NCBI GenBank assembly: GCA_016125495.1
Contig: WGLQ01000014.1
Span: 175,428-239,427, forward strand
Direction of reading: 5' to 3'
DNA from: Hyphomicrobiales bacterium
GTDB taxonomy: Bacteria > Pseudomonadota > Alphaproteobacteria > Rhizobiales > RI-29
Length of the DNA: 64,000 nt
Part shown: positions 19,330 to 29,732 of the stretch, piece after piece
Numbering within the stretch: position 1 is the stretch's first letter
Layout of the letters: every line of letters starts with the position of its first letter
Notes under the pieces: model-generated
Told to the model about the DNA's origin: nothing
The model's database searches: none
What the model saw: only the letters and a program-made list of their open reading frames with translations
Position numbers and translations under genes: made by a program

Positions 19330-20046
19330 ATGAGTGAACGGCTGGACGGTCGCATCGCCTTGGTGACGGGCGCCTCGCGTGGCATTGGGCGGGCCGTCGC
19401 GCTCGCTCTCGCCAAGTCCGGCGCCCATGTGGTGGCACTCGCGCGCACGCGCGGCGCGCTCGAGGAACTCGACGACGAGATTCGCACCGCGACCGGCCAA
19501 TCGGCAACGCTCGTCACACTCAATCTGCGCAACGCCGAGATGGTGAACGCCCTCGGCCCGACCCTCTACCAGCGTTGGGGCCGGCTCGACATCCTCGTTG
19601 CCAACGCCGCCGTGCTCGGCCCCATCTCGCCGCTCGACCATATCTCGGACACCGACTGGATGGAGACGCTGGAAACCAACGTCACGGCGTCCTGGCGCCT
19701 GATCCGCACCCTGGACCCGCTCCTCAAACGCTCACCGGCCGGCCGCGTGGTGATGGTCACCTCGGGCGCCGTCGACCGTTGTCCGGCCTTCTGGGGCCCC
19801 TACAGCGTCTCCAAAGCGGCCCTCGAGGCGCTTGCCCGCACCTACGCCGCCGAGGTCGCCAACACGGCCATCCGCGTCAACTTGCTCAATCCGGGCCCGA
19901 TCGCGACACGTATGCGGGCAAAGGCGTTTCCGGGCGAGGACCCGGCCACGCTGCCGGCACCCGAAGCGGTCGCCCCGCTCTTTCTCGAGCTTGCGAGTTC
20001 AACTTGCACGAGCAACGGAAAGCGCTACGACTTCAAGCCCCACTGA
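19330..20046 (+). CDS. SDR family NAD(P)-dependent oxidoreductase
   Basis: A 238-residue short-chain dehydrogenase. TGASRGIGRAVA is the cofactor loop, NAAVL replaces the usual NNAG, and the catalytic Ser and YSVSK motif are present in VTSGAVDR and GPYSVSK. Homologues sit just after purF in many Hyphomicrobiales, but the substrate is not known. It could act on a 3-keto- or 3-hydroxy-compound; sequence alone does not decide. Confidence 0.85.
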   Translation: MSERLDGRIALVTGASRGIGRAVALALAKSGAHVVALARTRGALEELDDEIRTATGQSATLVTLNLRNAEMVNALGPTLYQRWGRLDILVANAAVLGPISPLDHISDTDWMETLETNVTASWRLIRTLDPLLKRSPAGRVVMVTSGAVDRCPAFWGPYSVSKAALEALARTYAAEVANTAIRVNLLNPGPIATRMRAKAFPGEDPATLPAPEAVAPLFLELASSTCTSNGKRYDFKPH

Positions 20047-20102
20047 ACAGTGGCGGGTCGGCGGAAAAGCCGACTGAACGCTTGTCAAGCCGGCCCGGAG
20101 CA

Positions 20103-20131
20103 TTGTTTCTCCGGCCATCTGGCGATATAAG
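20103..20131 (+). promoter_or_regulatory. candidate rplY promoter
   Basis: TTGTTT at 20103 and TATAAG at 20126 are separated by 17 bases, the best sigma70-like match in this part of the window. A CCGGAG/CTCCGG hairpin overlaps the -35 box. The predicted start is near 20138, about 90 bases before the rplY ATG. Confidence 0.5.
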
Positions 20132-20230
20132 CCGCTCGCCGGGCGCAGACACCCTTGGAGGCACCCCCGGCCATGGAGGGGCGCGTGGCGTTGAGAGGCC
20201 AAGCGACCCCATTTTCTATTGGAGAACGCA

Positions 20231-20839
20231 ATGGTCGACGCCATCGAATTGAAGGCCACGGCGCGCAAGCTTGGCGGCAAGGGGGCCGCAAAGCAGATTC
20301 GCCGCAAAGGTCTCGTCCCCGCCGTGGTCTACGGCGACAAGAAAGCCCCCGAGCCCGTCGTGCTCGAATACATGCCCATCAAGAAGCAATACGACACGGG
20401 CCACTTTCTTTCGACGATTTACACGCTCGACGTCGACGGCAAGTCGGTGCGCGTGCTGCCGCGCGAGATCCAGCTGGACCCCGTCCGCGATTTCATCATC
20501 CACGTCGACTTCCTTCGCGTCTCCAAGGATTCCGCCATCACCGTCTACGTCCCGGTGAAGTTCCTCAACGAGGACAAGTGCCCCGGCTTGAAGCGCGGCG
20601 GCGCGCTCAACGTCGTGCGCCACGAGGTCGAGCTGATCTGTCCGGGCGACCGCGTTCCCGACTTCATCGAGGTCAATCTGGAAGGCGTCGAAATCGGCCA
20701 TTCGGTGCACATTTCCGCGGTCAAGCTGCCGGAGGGAACCAAGCCCACCATCGCCGACCGGGACTTCACGATCGCCACGATCGCCGGTGCTGGTGGTGGT
20801 GAGCAGAAGGCCGAAGGCGAGGAGCCGGAGGCGTCCTGA
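20231..20839 (+). CDS. rplY: large ribosomal subunit protein bL25, Ctc form
   Basis: A 202-residue long-form L25 (general stress protein Ctc type) that binds 5S rRNA. ARKLGGKGAAKQIRRKGLVP is the N-terminal 5S-binding segment and the C-terminal TL5-like domain contains VRVLPREIQLDPVRD. The ATG at 20231 is preceded by GGAG; a start four codons earlier (20219) is less likely. It heads an rplY-pth-ychF group. Confidence 0.94.
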   Translation: MVDAIELKATARKLGGKGAAKQIRRKGLVPAVVYGDKKAPEPVVLEYMPIKKQYDTGHFLSTIYTLDVDGKSVRVLPREIQLDPVRDFIIHVDFLRVSKDSAITVYVPVKFLNEDKCPGLKRGGALNVVRHEVELICPGDRVPDFIEVNLEGVEIGHSVHISAVKLPEGTKPTIADRDFTIATIAGAGGGEQKAEGEEPEAS

Positions 20840-20979
20840 TCGGCGACCGGCCGACGTCTTGCGCGAGTGGCTCCGGGGTGGGCGGTCGAACGGCCCGCCC
20901 CGCCCGCTCGGTGCGCATCTGACGACGACCGCCATTCTGGTGCCGGCCTCGAACCGCGAGCAGGACGGGAGACGCTGCG

Positions 20980-21960
20980 ATGAAGCTCATCGTCGGCCTC
21001 GGCAACCCAGGCCCGAAATATGCCCGCAACCGTCACAACATCGGGTTCCTCGCCGTCGAGGAGATCCATCGCGCCAACGGTTTCTCTCCCTGGAGGAAGA
21101 AATTCCAGGGAGAGATCGCGGAAGGCACGATCGCGGGCGCCCGCTGCCTGCTCCTCAAACCGCAGACCTACATGAACGAATCCGGCCGCTCCGTGGGCGA
21201 GGCCATGAGATTCCACAAGATCGTCCCCGCGGACGTGATCGTGCTGCACGACGAACTCGATCTTGCCCCCGGTAAGCTCCGCGCCAAGCTCGGTGGCGGC
21301 AACGCGGGGCACAATGGCCTGCGCTCGATATCGGCACACATCGGCGCGGATTTCTGGCGCGTCAGGCTGGGCATCGGCCATCCGGGCCGCAAGGAGCTGG
21401 TGCAGCCCTGGGTGCTCGGCGATTTCGCCAAGGCCGACGAGGTCTGGTTGACGGAAATGCTCAGCGCCATCGCCGGCGCCGCTCGGCATTTGGCCGCCGG
21501 CGATACCAACCGCTTCATGACGGCCGTCGCCGAGGCAACACGCGGTGAGGCGCCACAGGAGCGGACCGAGGCGAGCCCCGCAGGCGCAGGTAGACCCGCC
21601 CCGACATCCAAACAGGCAACCGCCACGCCCGCCCTGAACCCACGCGGCGACGCCGCCGCCGGCCGAGCTCTCCCACCCACAGCGCCCGCCCCCCGCGAGG
21701 GGCCGCGAAAGTGGGACATGGTTGCCCGCCACACCCCGGATGGCGAGAGCAAGGCCGGTTCGGACCGGCAAGGCTCCGAGCCGGGCGGGGCGGCTCCAGC
21801 TGCGCATGAACCGTCACCTTCGGCTTCCCCCGACGATGGCACCTCCGACATTTCATCCACCGACGCGCCCGACGCTGGCGGCGCCACGACGCCCAACCCG
21901 CCCGGCAGCCTCGGGGATCAGCTTCGGGCATGGCTGAAACGCGGCTCCCCAAAGACCTGA
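20980..21960 (+). CDS. pth: peptidyl-tRNA hydrolase with long disordered C-terminal extension
   Basis: Residues 1-188 are a complete Pth: [15 protein letters not shown] with Asn9 and the catalytic His19, PQTYMNESG, and the [10 protein letters not shown] motif with the conserved aspartate. It recycles peptidyl-tRNA dropped from ribosomes. E. coli Pth ends near residue 194, but this protein goes on for about 137 more residues rich in Ala, Pro, Gly, Ser and Thr, ending in a short helical [11 protein letters not shown]. Extensions exist in some relatives; this one is unusually long. Confidence 0.93.
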   Translation: MKLIVGLGNPGPKYARNRHNIGFLAVEEIHRANGFSPWRKKFQGEIAEGTIAGARCLLLKPQTYMNESGRSVGEAMRFHKIVPADVIVLHDELDLAPGKLRAKLGGGNAGHNGLRSISAHIGADFWRVRLGIGHPGRKELVQPWVLGDFAKADEVWLTEMLSAIAGAARHLAAGDTNRFMTAVAEATRGEAPQERTEASPAGAGRPAPTSKQATATPALNPRGDAAAGRALPPTAPAPREGPRKWDMVARHTPDGESKAGSDRQGSEPGGAAPAAHEPSPSASPDDGTSDISSTDAPDAGGATTPNPPGSLGDQLRAWLKRGSPKT

Positions 21961-21994
21961 GCATCGCGGCGAGCACGACAAAAGGGACACCCTG

Positions 21995-23101
21995 ATGGGC
22001 TTCAAGTGCGGCATCGTCGGCCTGCCGAACGTCGGCAAGTCGACCCTCTTCAATGCCCTGACACAGACGGCAGCGGCGGAAGCGGCGAACTATCCGTTCT
22101 GCACCATCGAACCGAACATCGGCGACGTGCCCGTCCCGGACGCGCGCCTCGAGAGGCTCGCCGCGATCGCCCACTCGGCCCAGATCATCCCGACGCGCTT
22201 GACGTTCGTCGACATCGCGGGACTCGTCAAAGGGGCCTCGAAGGGCGAAGGGCTCGGCAACCAGTTCCTCGCCAACATTCGCGAGGTCGACGCGATCGCC
22301 TATGTGCTGCGCTGCTTCGTTGACGAGGATGTGACGCACGTCGAAGGGCGCATCGACCCCATCGCGGACGCCGAGATCGTCGAAACCGAGCTGATGCTGG
22401 CCGACCTCGAAAGCCTCGAGCGCCGACGGCCGGCCCTCGAAAAGCGCGCCAAGGCCACAGACCGCGCCGGCAAGGAGGCCAAGGAGGCGCTCGCCCTGAT
22501 CGATCGGGTGCTGCCGGTGCTCGCCGATGGCCGCCCTGCGCGCTCGCTGGATGTGGCGAATGAGGAAGAGGCGGCCTTCCGCCAGCTCCAGCTGCTGACG
22601 GCAAAGCCGGTACTCTACGTCTGCAACGTCGAGGAAGCCGCCGCGGCAACCGGCAATGCCATGTCCGATGCGGTCGCAGAGCGCGCCCGCGCGGAGGGGG
22701 CAGGCTGTGTGGTCATTTCGGCTCGCATCGAGGCCGAGGTGGCCGGGCTCTCGCCCGAGGAGCGCGACGAATATCTCGCCGAGTTGGGGCTGGCGGAACC
22801 GGGCCTCAACCGGCTCATTCGCACCGGCTACGAGCTGCTGGGCCTCGTGACATACTTCACGGTCGGCCCGAAAGAGGCGCGCGCCTGGACGATCACCAAG
22901 GGCACCACCGCGCCCAAGGCGGCCGGCGTCATCCACACCGACTTCGAAAAGGGCTTCATCCGCGCCGAGACCATCGCCTACGACGTCTATGTTTCGCTCG
23001 GGGGCGAGCAGGCCGCCAAGGAAGCCGGCAAGATGCGCCTGGAAGGCAAGGACTACGTCGTCGCCGACGGCGACGTGATGCATTTCCGCTTCAACACCTG
23101 A
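21995..23101 (+). CDS. ychF: redox-regulated ATPase YchF
   Basis: A 368-residue Obg-family P-loop protein. The N-terminal GLPNVGKSTLFNALT is the P-loop and DIAGLVKGASKGEGLG the switch II region. YchF replaces the usual NKxD motif (CNVEE here), which explains its preference for ATP over GTP. A C-terminal TGS domain ends in the usual YVVADGDVMHFRFN. It associates with ribosomes and affects stress responses. It is 34 bases after pth. Confidence 0.96.
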   Translation: MGFKCGIVGLPNVGKSTLFNALTQTAAAEAANYPFCTIEPNIGDVPVPDARLERLAAIAHSAQIIPTRLTFVDIAGLVKGASKGEGLGNQFLANIREVDAIAYVLRCFVDEDVTHVEGRIDPIADAEIVETELMLADLESLERRRPALEKRAKATDRAGKEAKEALALIDRVLPVLADGRPARSLDVANEEEAAFRQLQLLTAKPVLYVCNVEEAAAATGNAMSDAVAERARAEGAGCVVISARIEAEVAGLSPEERDEYLAELGLAEPGLNRLIRTGYELLGLVTYFTVGPKEARAWTITKGTTAPKAAGVIHTDFEKGFIRAETIAYDVYVSLGGEQAAKEAGKMRLEGKDYVVADGDVMHFRFNT

Positions 23102-23223
23102 AGGATCACGGCAACAGACTGCGCAAAACCGCGTCCGATGTATCGCTTCGGAGCAGCGTCAATGGTTCATTGAGCACATTCGGCGAATCCTCCAGCCCCT
23201 GGGGCAGGAAGACGGGCGACTCG

Positions 23224-25203
23224 ATGACCATGACCGCAGAACTCGGGTGGACGGCGCTTGGGCGTGCGGCTTGGCCGTGCCGCCGACGGGCGCTCGCAGC
23301 CGCACTCACTTGCGCGCTGCTCCTGGTTGCGCAACCGCGCACTGCGCACGCCCTCGAGGATTTTTCTCTCGTCAAACCCGCCACGGCCACCGCGGTCGCC
23401 CCGGCGGAACCGGCACCTGCTGCCGCCCGCGAACCGGAACGCGCGGCACTCGCCGTCGTCACGTTGCGCCCGAGCTTCGTGCCCGAGGTCGCCGCGAGCA
23501 TGCGAAGGGTTTCCTTTGCCTCTCTCGGGCCGACGACGGCCCTCGCCTCGAGGAGCGACGTCGAGGTCGTCACCGAAGGCGCCTCCCCGGCCGTGGTGAC
23601 GAGCCATCCCGGCGCCCCGCTCGAAGCGAACGCTGCGCCGGGCATCGCGGGTCGAGGCTCCGAGCCGATCGATGGACACCCGGCCGAGGAAGGCCTCGAG
23701 CGGGCACCGGCGGCGGCGCCCGAGCCGGCCATCGAATCCGTCGACCGAATGCCGGACGATGGCGAGGTGATCACCATCGTGCTCGTCGGCGACACTGGTT
23801 TCAACGCACACCAGGCCGCCGTGCGCGCCGACCGCACCGCCAAACACGGCCGCACCCTCACCTGGGAGCAGACGACCCGCTACGTTGCGCCTCTGCTGAC
23901 GGGCGAACTCGCCTTTGCCAACATCGAGACCGTGGTAACGGACCGAAACGACCTGCCCGCCAATCCCAAGACCTTCAACTTCCGCAGCCATCCCGCCTCG
24001 CTCGAACACCTCGCACGGATCGGCTTCAATCTCTTCTCGCTCGCCAACAACCATGCCGGCGATTACGGGCGTCGCGGCGTGCTCGAAACGCTGCGGCACA
24101 CCGAAGCGCTCGCCCCGCTCGGCGTCAAGGCGACCCCCGGCCTCGGCCGGAACCACTCCGAGGCGATGGCTCCGGATCTTTTCTCGGTCGGCGAAACGCG
24201 CTTTGCCATGAGCGCGCTCGGGATCGGAGGAGCCGCCATCGCCTCCAAGCGCGGCGCCGACGAGAGCCCCGGCCAGCTGAACATCCACAACGAACACGAC
24301 TACCACGACGCGATCGAGGCATTGGCGGCAGCCCCCTCCGATTACCGTATTCTTTCCATGCACTACGGCATCGAGCTGGAAAACTCCCCCTCCTCCTTCC
24401 AGATCAACCGCTGGCGGGAGGAGACCCTCAAGGCACGCGACATCGACCTCATCGTCGGCCACCACGCGCACGTGCCACAGGGGATCGAATTGACCGAGGG
24501 AAAGCTGATCTTCTACGGGCTCGGAAATTTCCTCCACCCCGGCACGGCCAACATGTCCGGCAAGGGCCGCTGCAAGGACTGGGGCATTCTCGCACGCGTG
24601 CACCTGCTGCGTCGGCCGGACGGGCGCGTCACCGCCGAGGCCGTGGAAGTCATTCCCCTCCGGGACACGCATCTCCAGCCGAGGCCGCTTTCACCGCGCG
24701 AAGCGCATCTCAGGATCGCCGCTCTCAACGGCATGTCGCGCCACCTCGACAGGGCGGCGGCAGGCTCGCGCGGCGTGCGTTTTGCTGCCTTGCCCGACGG
24801 TCGCGGCCTTTATTGCAGGACACCGAGCGCGGAGCTTCCTGGCCGTCTCGCCGCCCTCTGCGCCGAGCACGAGGAAGCACTGGCGCGCAGCAAGGGCGCC
24901 ATTCCGGTTGCCGCATGCTCGGGACCGGTGCGTAACCTGCCACCCCCGAGCCCCGCCGTCGCGAGCCTCACGAAACCATCCGATGACGTGGAGGAATCAG
25001 CCAGCCCGGGGCGTAGTGAGCGCGCCACGACGCGACCTTCGAGAGCCGAGCGCGTCACGCCCTCCGAGCGCCGCAAGTCCGAACGCAGAGCCCGTCGCCA
25101 ACGCGAGGCTGGCACAGGCCGGCGCAAGCCCAACGCTGCTCGAGGGCTCGAGGGCTGGGGAGGCGGCGATCCGTTCCGTGCGTCGGGGCGGCTTCCGCAA
25201 TGA
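23224..25203 (+). CDS. secreted CapA/PGA_cap family metallophosphatase-like protein
   Basis: Starting at the ATG at 23224, the 659-residue product has a signal peptide (ALAAALTCALLLVA, ending PRTAHA), a low-complexity linker of about 130 residues, and a CapA-like domain. Motifs in order: VGDTGFN, FANIETVV, LANNHAGDYG, MHYGIELEN, VGHHAHVPQGIE and YGLGNFLHP, which fit the metal-binding face of the family. The last 150 residues are highly basic. Family members act in poly-gamma-glutamate or other envelope polymers; the role here is unknown. A TTG at 23170 is an alternative start. Confidence 0.82.
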   Translation: MTMTAELGWTALGRAAWPCRRRALAAALTCALLLVAQPRTAHALEDFSLVKPATATAVAPAEPAPAAAREPERAALAVVTLRPSFVPEVAASMRRVSFASLGPTTALASRSDVEVVTEGASPAVVTSHPGAPLEANAAPGIAGRGSEPIDGHPAEEGLERAPAAAPEPAIESVDRMPDDGEVITIVLVGDTGFNAHQAAVRADRTAKHGRTLTWEQTTRYVAPLLTGELAFANIETVVTDRNDLPANPKTFNFRSHPASLEHLARIGFNLFSLANNHAGDYGRRGVLETLRHTEALAPLGVKATPGLGRNHSEAMAPDLFSVGETRFAMSALGIGGAAIASKRGADESPGQLNIHNEHDYHDAIEALAAAPSDYRILSMHYGIELENSPSSFQINRWREETLKARDIDLIVGHHAHVPQGIELTEGKLIFYGLGNFLHPGTANMSGKGRCKDWGILARVHLLRRPDGRVTAEAVEVIPLRDTHLQPRPLSPREAHLRIAALNGMSRHLDRAAAGSRGVRFAALPDGRGLYCRTPSAELPGRLAALCAEHEEALARSKGAIPVAACSGPVRNLPPPSPAVASLTKPSDDVEESASPGRSERATTRPSRAERVTPSERRKSERRARRQREAGTGRRKPNAARGLEGWGGGDPFRASGRLPQ

Positions 25204-25294
25204 GCAGAACTCGCCCCGACACGAGGGTGCGGGGCGCCATGGCGCGCGCCGCTGCGGCCGTCGTCAGCGCCCGACCGATCGCCTTGCCGACGGC

Positions 25295-25645
25295 TCAGGC
25301 GATGGCCGTCTTGCGATCGTAGGGCACGCCCTTTTCGTCGAGATAGCCGGTCAGCTCACCGGCCTGGAACATTTCGCGGACGATGTCACATCCGCCGATG
25401 AACTCGCCCTTGACGTAGAGCTGCGGAATGGTCGGCCAGTTCGAAAACGACTTGATGCCTTCCCGGATGCCCATGTCCTCGAGCACGTTGATGTCCTTGT
25501 AGTCGACGCCGACGTAATCGAGGATCTGCACGACCTGGCTGGAAAAGCCGCACTGCGGAAAATTCTTGTTGCCCTTCATGAAAAGGACGACGTCGTTGCC
25601 CGCCACCTGCCGGCGGATCCAGTCGTGCACGGTCTGCTCGCTCAT
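25295..25645 (-). CDS. grxD: monothiol glutaredoxin, Grx4 family
   Basis: A 116-residue CGFS-type glutaredoxin; Cys32 in FPQCGFSS would coordinate a bridging [2Fe-2S] cluster with glutathione, and WPTIPQLYVKGEFIGG is the conserved glutathione-binding segment. GGAGG precedes the ATG at 25645. Its neighbour is bolA; Grx4 and BolA form heterodimers in iron-sulfur trafficking and iron sensing. Confidence 0.95.
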   Translation of the reverse strand: MSEQTVHDWIRRQVAGNDVVLFMKGNKNFPQCGFSSQVVQILDYVGVDYKDINVLEDMGIREGIKSFSNWPTIPQLYVKGEFIGGCDIVREMFQAGELTGYLDEKGVPYDRKTAIA

Positions 25646-25827
25646 TTCTTCCTCCAAACGGCCGGCTGCAAGGGCTCGGCGATGGTTCGTCTCGTCGGCG
25701 TGCCGGTCGCAACCGGCATTGGTATCGGCTCAGGGCCGCAACGCTTCTAACAGAATTACGGTCGCATCGTGAGTGCTCCCGGCGTTGACTGCCGTCCGCG
25801 ATGCGTTCGTCCGCACCTGTGTGGCTC

Positions 25828-26061
25828 TCAGTCGGGTACGGCCGTCTGCAGCGCGAGGGCGTGCAACACGCCGCCCATCCGCCCGTCCAACGCGTCGTAG
25901 ATGATCTTGTGCTGTTGCACCCGGGTCAGACCGCGAAACGCGGCCGAGACCACATGGGCGGAGTAATGATCCCCGTCCCCCTTGAGGTCGTGGATCGTCA
26001 CCCGCGCATCGGGAAGCCGGGTCTTGATCAGCCGCTCGATCTCCTTGGCGTCCATCGGCAT
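25828..26061 (-). CDS. bolA: BolA family protein
   Basis: A 77-residue protein with the BolA class signature: IHDLKGDGDHYSAHVVS followed by QQHKIIYDAL and a C-terminal HALALQT. The histidines are candidates for the cluster ligand shared with GrxD. A GAGGAG site lies eight bases upstream; an ATG two codons later is possible. It lies between purL and grxD on the same strand, the usual order in this group. Confidence 0.92.
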   Translation of the reverse strand: MPMDAKEIERLIKTRLPDARVTIHDLKGDGDHYSAHVVSAAFRGLTRVQQHKIIYDALDGRMGGVLHALALQTAVPD

Positions 26062-26192
26062 GGTCGAGGCTCCTCGGGCGAAACGCCGCCTGTCTATCTA
26101 ACGTAATTCGCGACACGGCGTTTGTGTAGGGGCCAACCACGGCGCCGCGCCAGCAAAGCCTGCGGCATGGCAAACCGCCGAGCCGACGTCAT

Positions 26193-28415
<2,223 letters not shown>

Positions 28416-28639
28416 GCTGGTCTCTCGAGGCGGTGGCGTGCGGATATCGCGGCAACGGACTGGCAATCGCGCCGGCCGCCGGTTCGGCGCGGACTATAGA
28501 GGCAGCTCTGGTGCGAAGCGACAGAAAGGCGCGGCGGGCGACTGGGCTTTCAACCGCCGGGTCACCCGCTCGCCCTGGCACAGGGCGGCATGGTGGCTCG
28601 CGCGGACCAGCGGGTGCGCGCGAGCCGTATCGTGGGGCC

Positions 28640-29407
28640 TCAGCGCAGTTCCCAGCTGATGGTGACGGTGGCGCTCAGCGTCTCGGTGCCCGCTTCGATC
28701 GGAACCGACTCGGCAATGGCCTTACGCATCATCACGGGCCGGACCGGGACGCCCCCCGTCACCTCGGAAATGCTGATCACCTCGCCCAACCCGGCGCCGG
28801 CGGCGCGCGCATAGAGCCGCGCCTTGCTGGTTGCCTTGGCGACCGCATCCTCGCGCGCCCGATCGAGCAGTTCCTCGGCGTTACTGACCTCGAATTCGAT
28901 GCCGCTGATCTGGTTCGAGCCCTCACGCACCACGGCATCGAGAACGTTGCCGAGGTCCTTGATCTCACGCACCCTGATGCGGACCGAATTGACGACGTTG
29001 TAGCCTTCGATGGCGGGCGGCCGTCCGTCCTGCGAATAGCGATAGCGCGGCTGCACCGAGAAATCCGTCGTCTGGATATCCTTGAGATCGACGCCGGAAC
29101 TCCGCAACGCCTCCATTACGGCCAGCATCGCGCGCGAGTTCTCGCGCAGCGCATCCTCGGCGGTCGCCGCCTCGCTCACGACGCCGGTCGAAATCGTCGC
29201 CATGTCGGGCACCGTGACGGCGGTTCCCGTCGCGCTGACGGTGACGGAGCGCGGGAAAGCGGTTTCCTCGGCCATCGATGGGCTCCTTGTTGCTCCGATG
29301 CACGCGGTGGCGAGCGCCAGGACGAGCATGGCCGCGCGTTTTGCCGCGATTCGAAGGGCGGGCGAGGTGACGCGGGTGGGCCGCGCCGGATTGGACAGGA
29401 TCAGCAT
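28640..29407 (-). CDS. SIMPL domain periplasmic protein
   Basis: A 255-residue protein with a long signal segment (AAMLVLALATACIGA) and a SIMPL/DUF541 domain: VTVSATGTAVTVPDMATIS, GVDLKDIQTTDFSVQPRY and a C-terminal LSATVTISWEL strand. Relatives (E. coli YggE, Brucella BP26) are periplasmic, form channel-like oligomers and are linked to oxidative-stress tolerance. The ATG at 29407 is chosen; 29329 would start at the hydrophobic core. Confidence 0.88.
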   Translation of the reverse strand: MLILSNPARPTRVTSPALRIAAKRAAMLVLALATACIGATRSPSMAEETAFPRSVTVSATGTAVTVPDMATISTGVVSEAATAEDALRENSRAMLAVMEALRSSGVDLKDIQTTDFSVQPRYRYSQDGRPPAIEGYNVVNSVRIRVREIKDLGNVLDAVVREGSNQISGIEFEVSNAEELLDRAREDAVAKATSKARLYARAAGAGLGEVISISEVTGGVPVRPVMMRKAIAESVPIEAGTETLSATVTISWELR

Positions 29408-29578
29408 GCGTTGCGTCTCTCGGATCAACCATGGGGTGGTGCCCGTGGGCGGGCCGGCGAGCACTCACGGCACCTTAGCAGGCTCGCCCCGGTGGCGCGA
29501 TAAGGTGTGCCGATCATGGCGAAGAGACGGCGGGCCGCGCGGCCCCGGGCCGCCGCCATGAACTCGCGCCCACGCGAC

Positions 29579-29607
29579 TTCACACGATTCCTGCCTTGCA
29601 CTATGGT
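29579..29607 (+). promoter_or_regulatory. candidate promoter of the CAT tRNA
   Basis: TTCACA at 29579 and TATGGT at 29602 are 17 bases apart. Transcription would start about 19 bases before the tRNA 5' end, a normal leader for a solitary tRNA gene. Confidence 0.45.
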
Positions 29608-29632
29608 GCGCGACCGCGCGCCCGTCGTGCCG

Positions 29633-29708
29633 GGGCCCGTAGCTCAATGGTCAGAGCCGGCGGCTCATAACCGCTTGGTTGGGGGTTCGAGTCCCTCCGG
29701 GCCCACCA
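29633..29708 (+). tRNA. tRNA with CAT anticodon (Ile2 or elongator Met)
   Basis: A 76-base cloverleaf: acceptor GGGCCCG pairs with CGGGCCC, the D arm is GCTC/GAGC, the anticodon loop is CTCATAA and the T arm holds GGTTCGAGTCC; CCA is encoded. The anticodon is CAT, which can be methionine or, after lysidine modification, isoleucine for AUA. The variable loop and anticodon stem recall tRNA-Ile2, but identity needs comparison with other copies. Confidence 0.93.
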
Positions 29709-29732
29709 CCAATCCCCCGTCGGCCTACCCGC

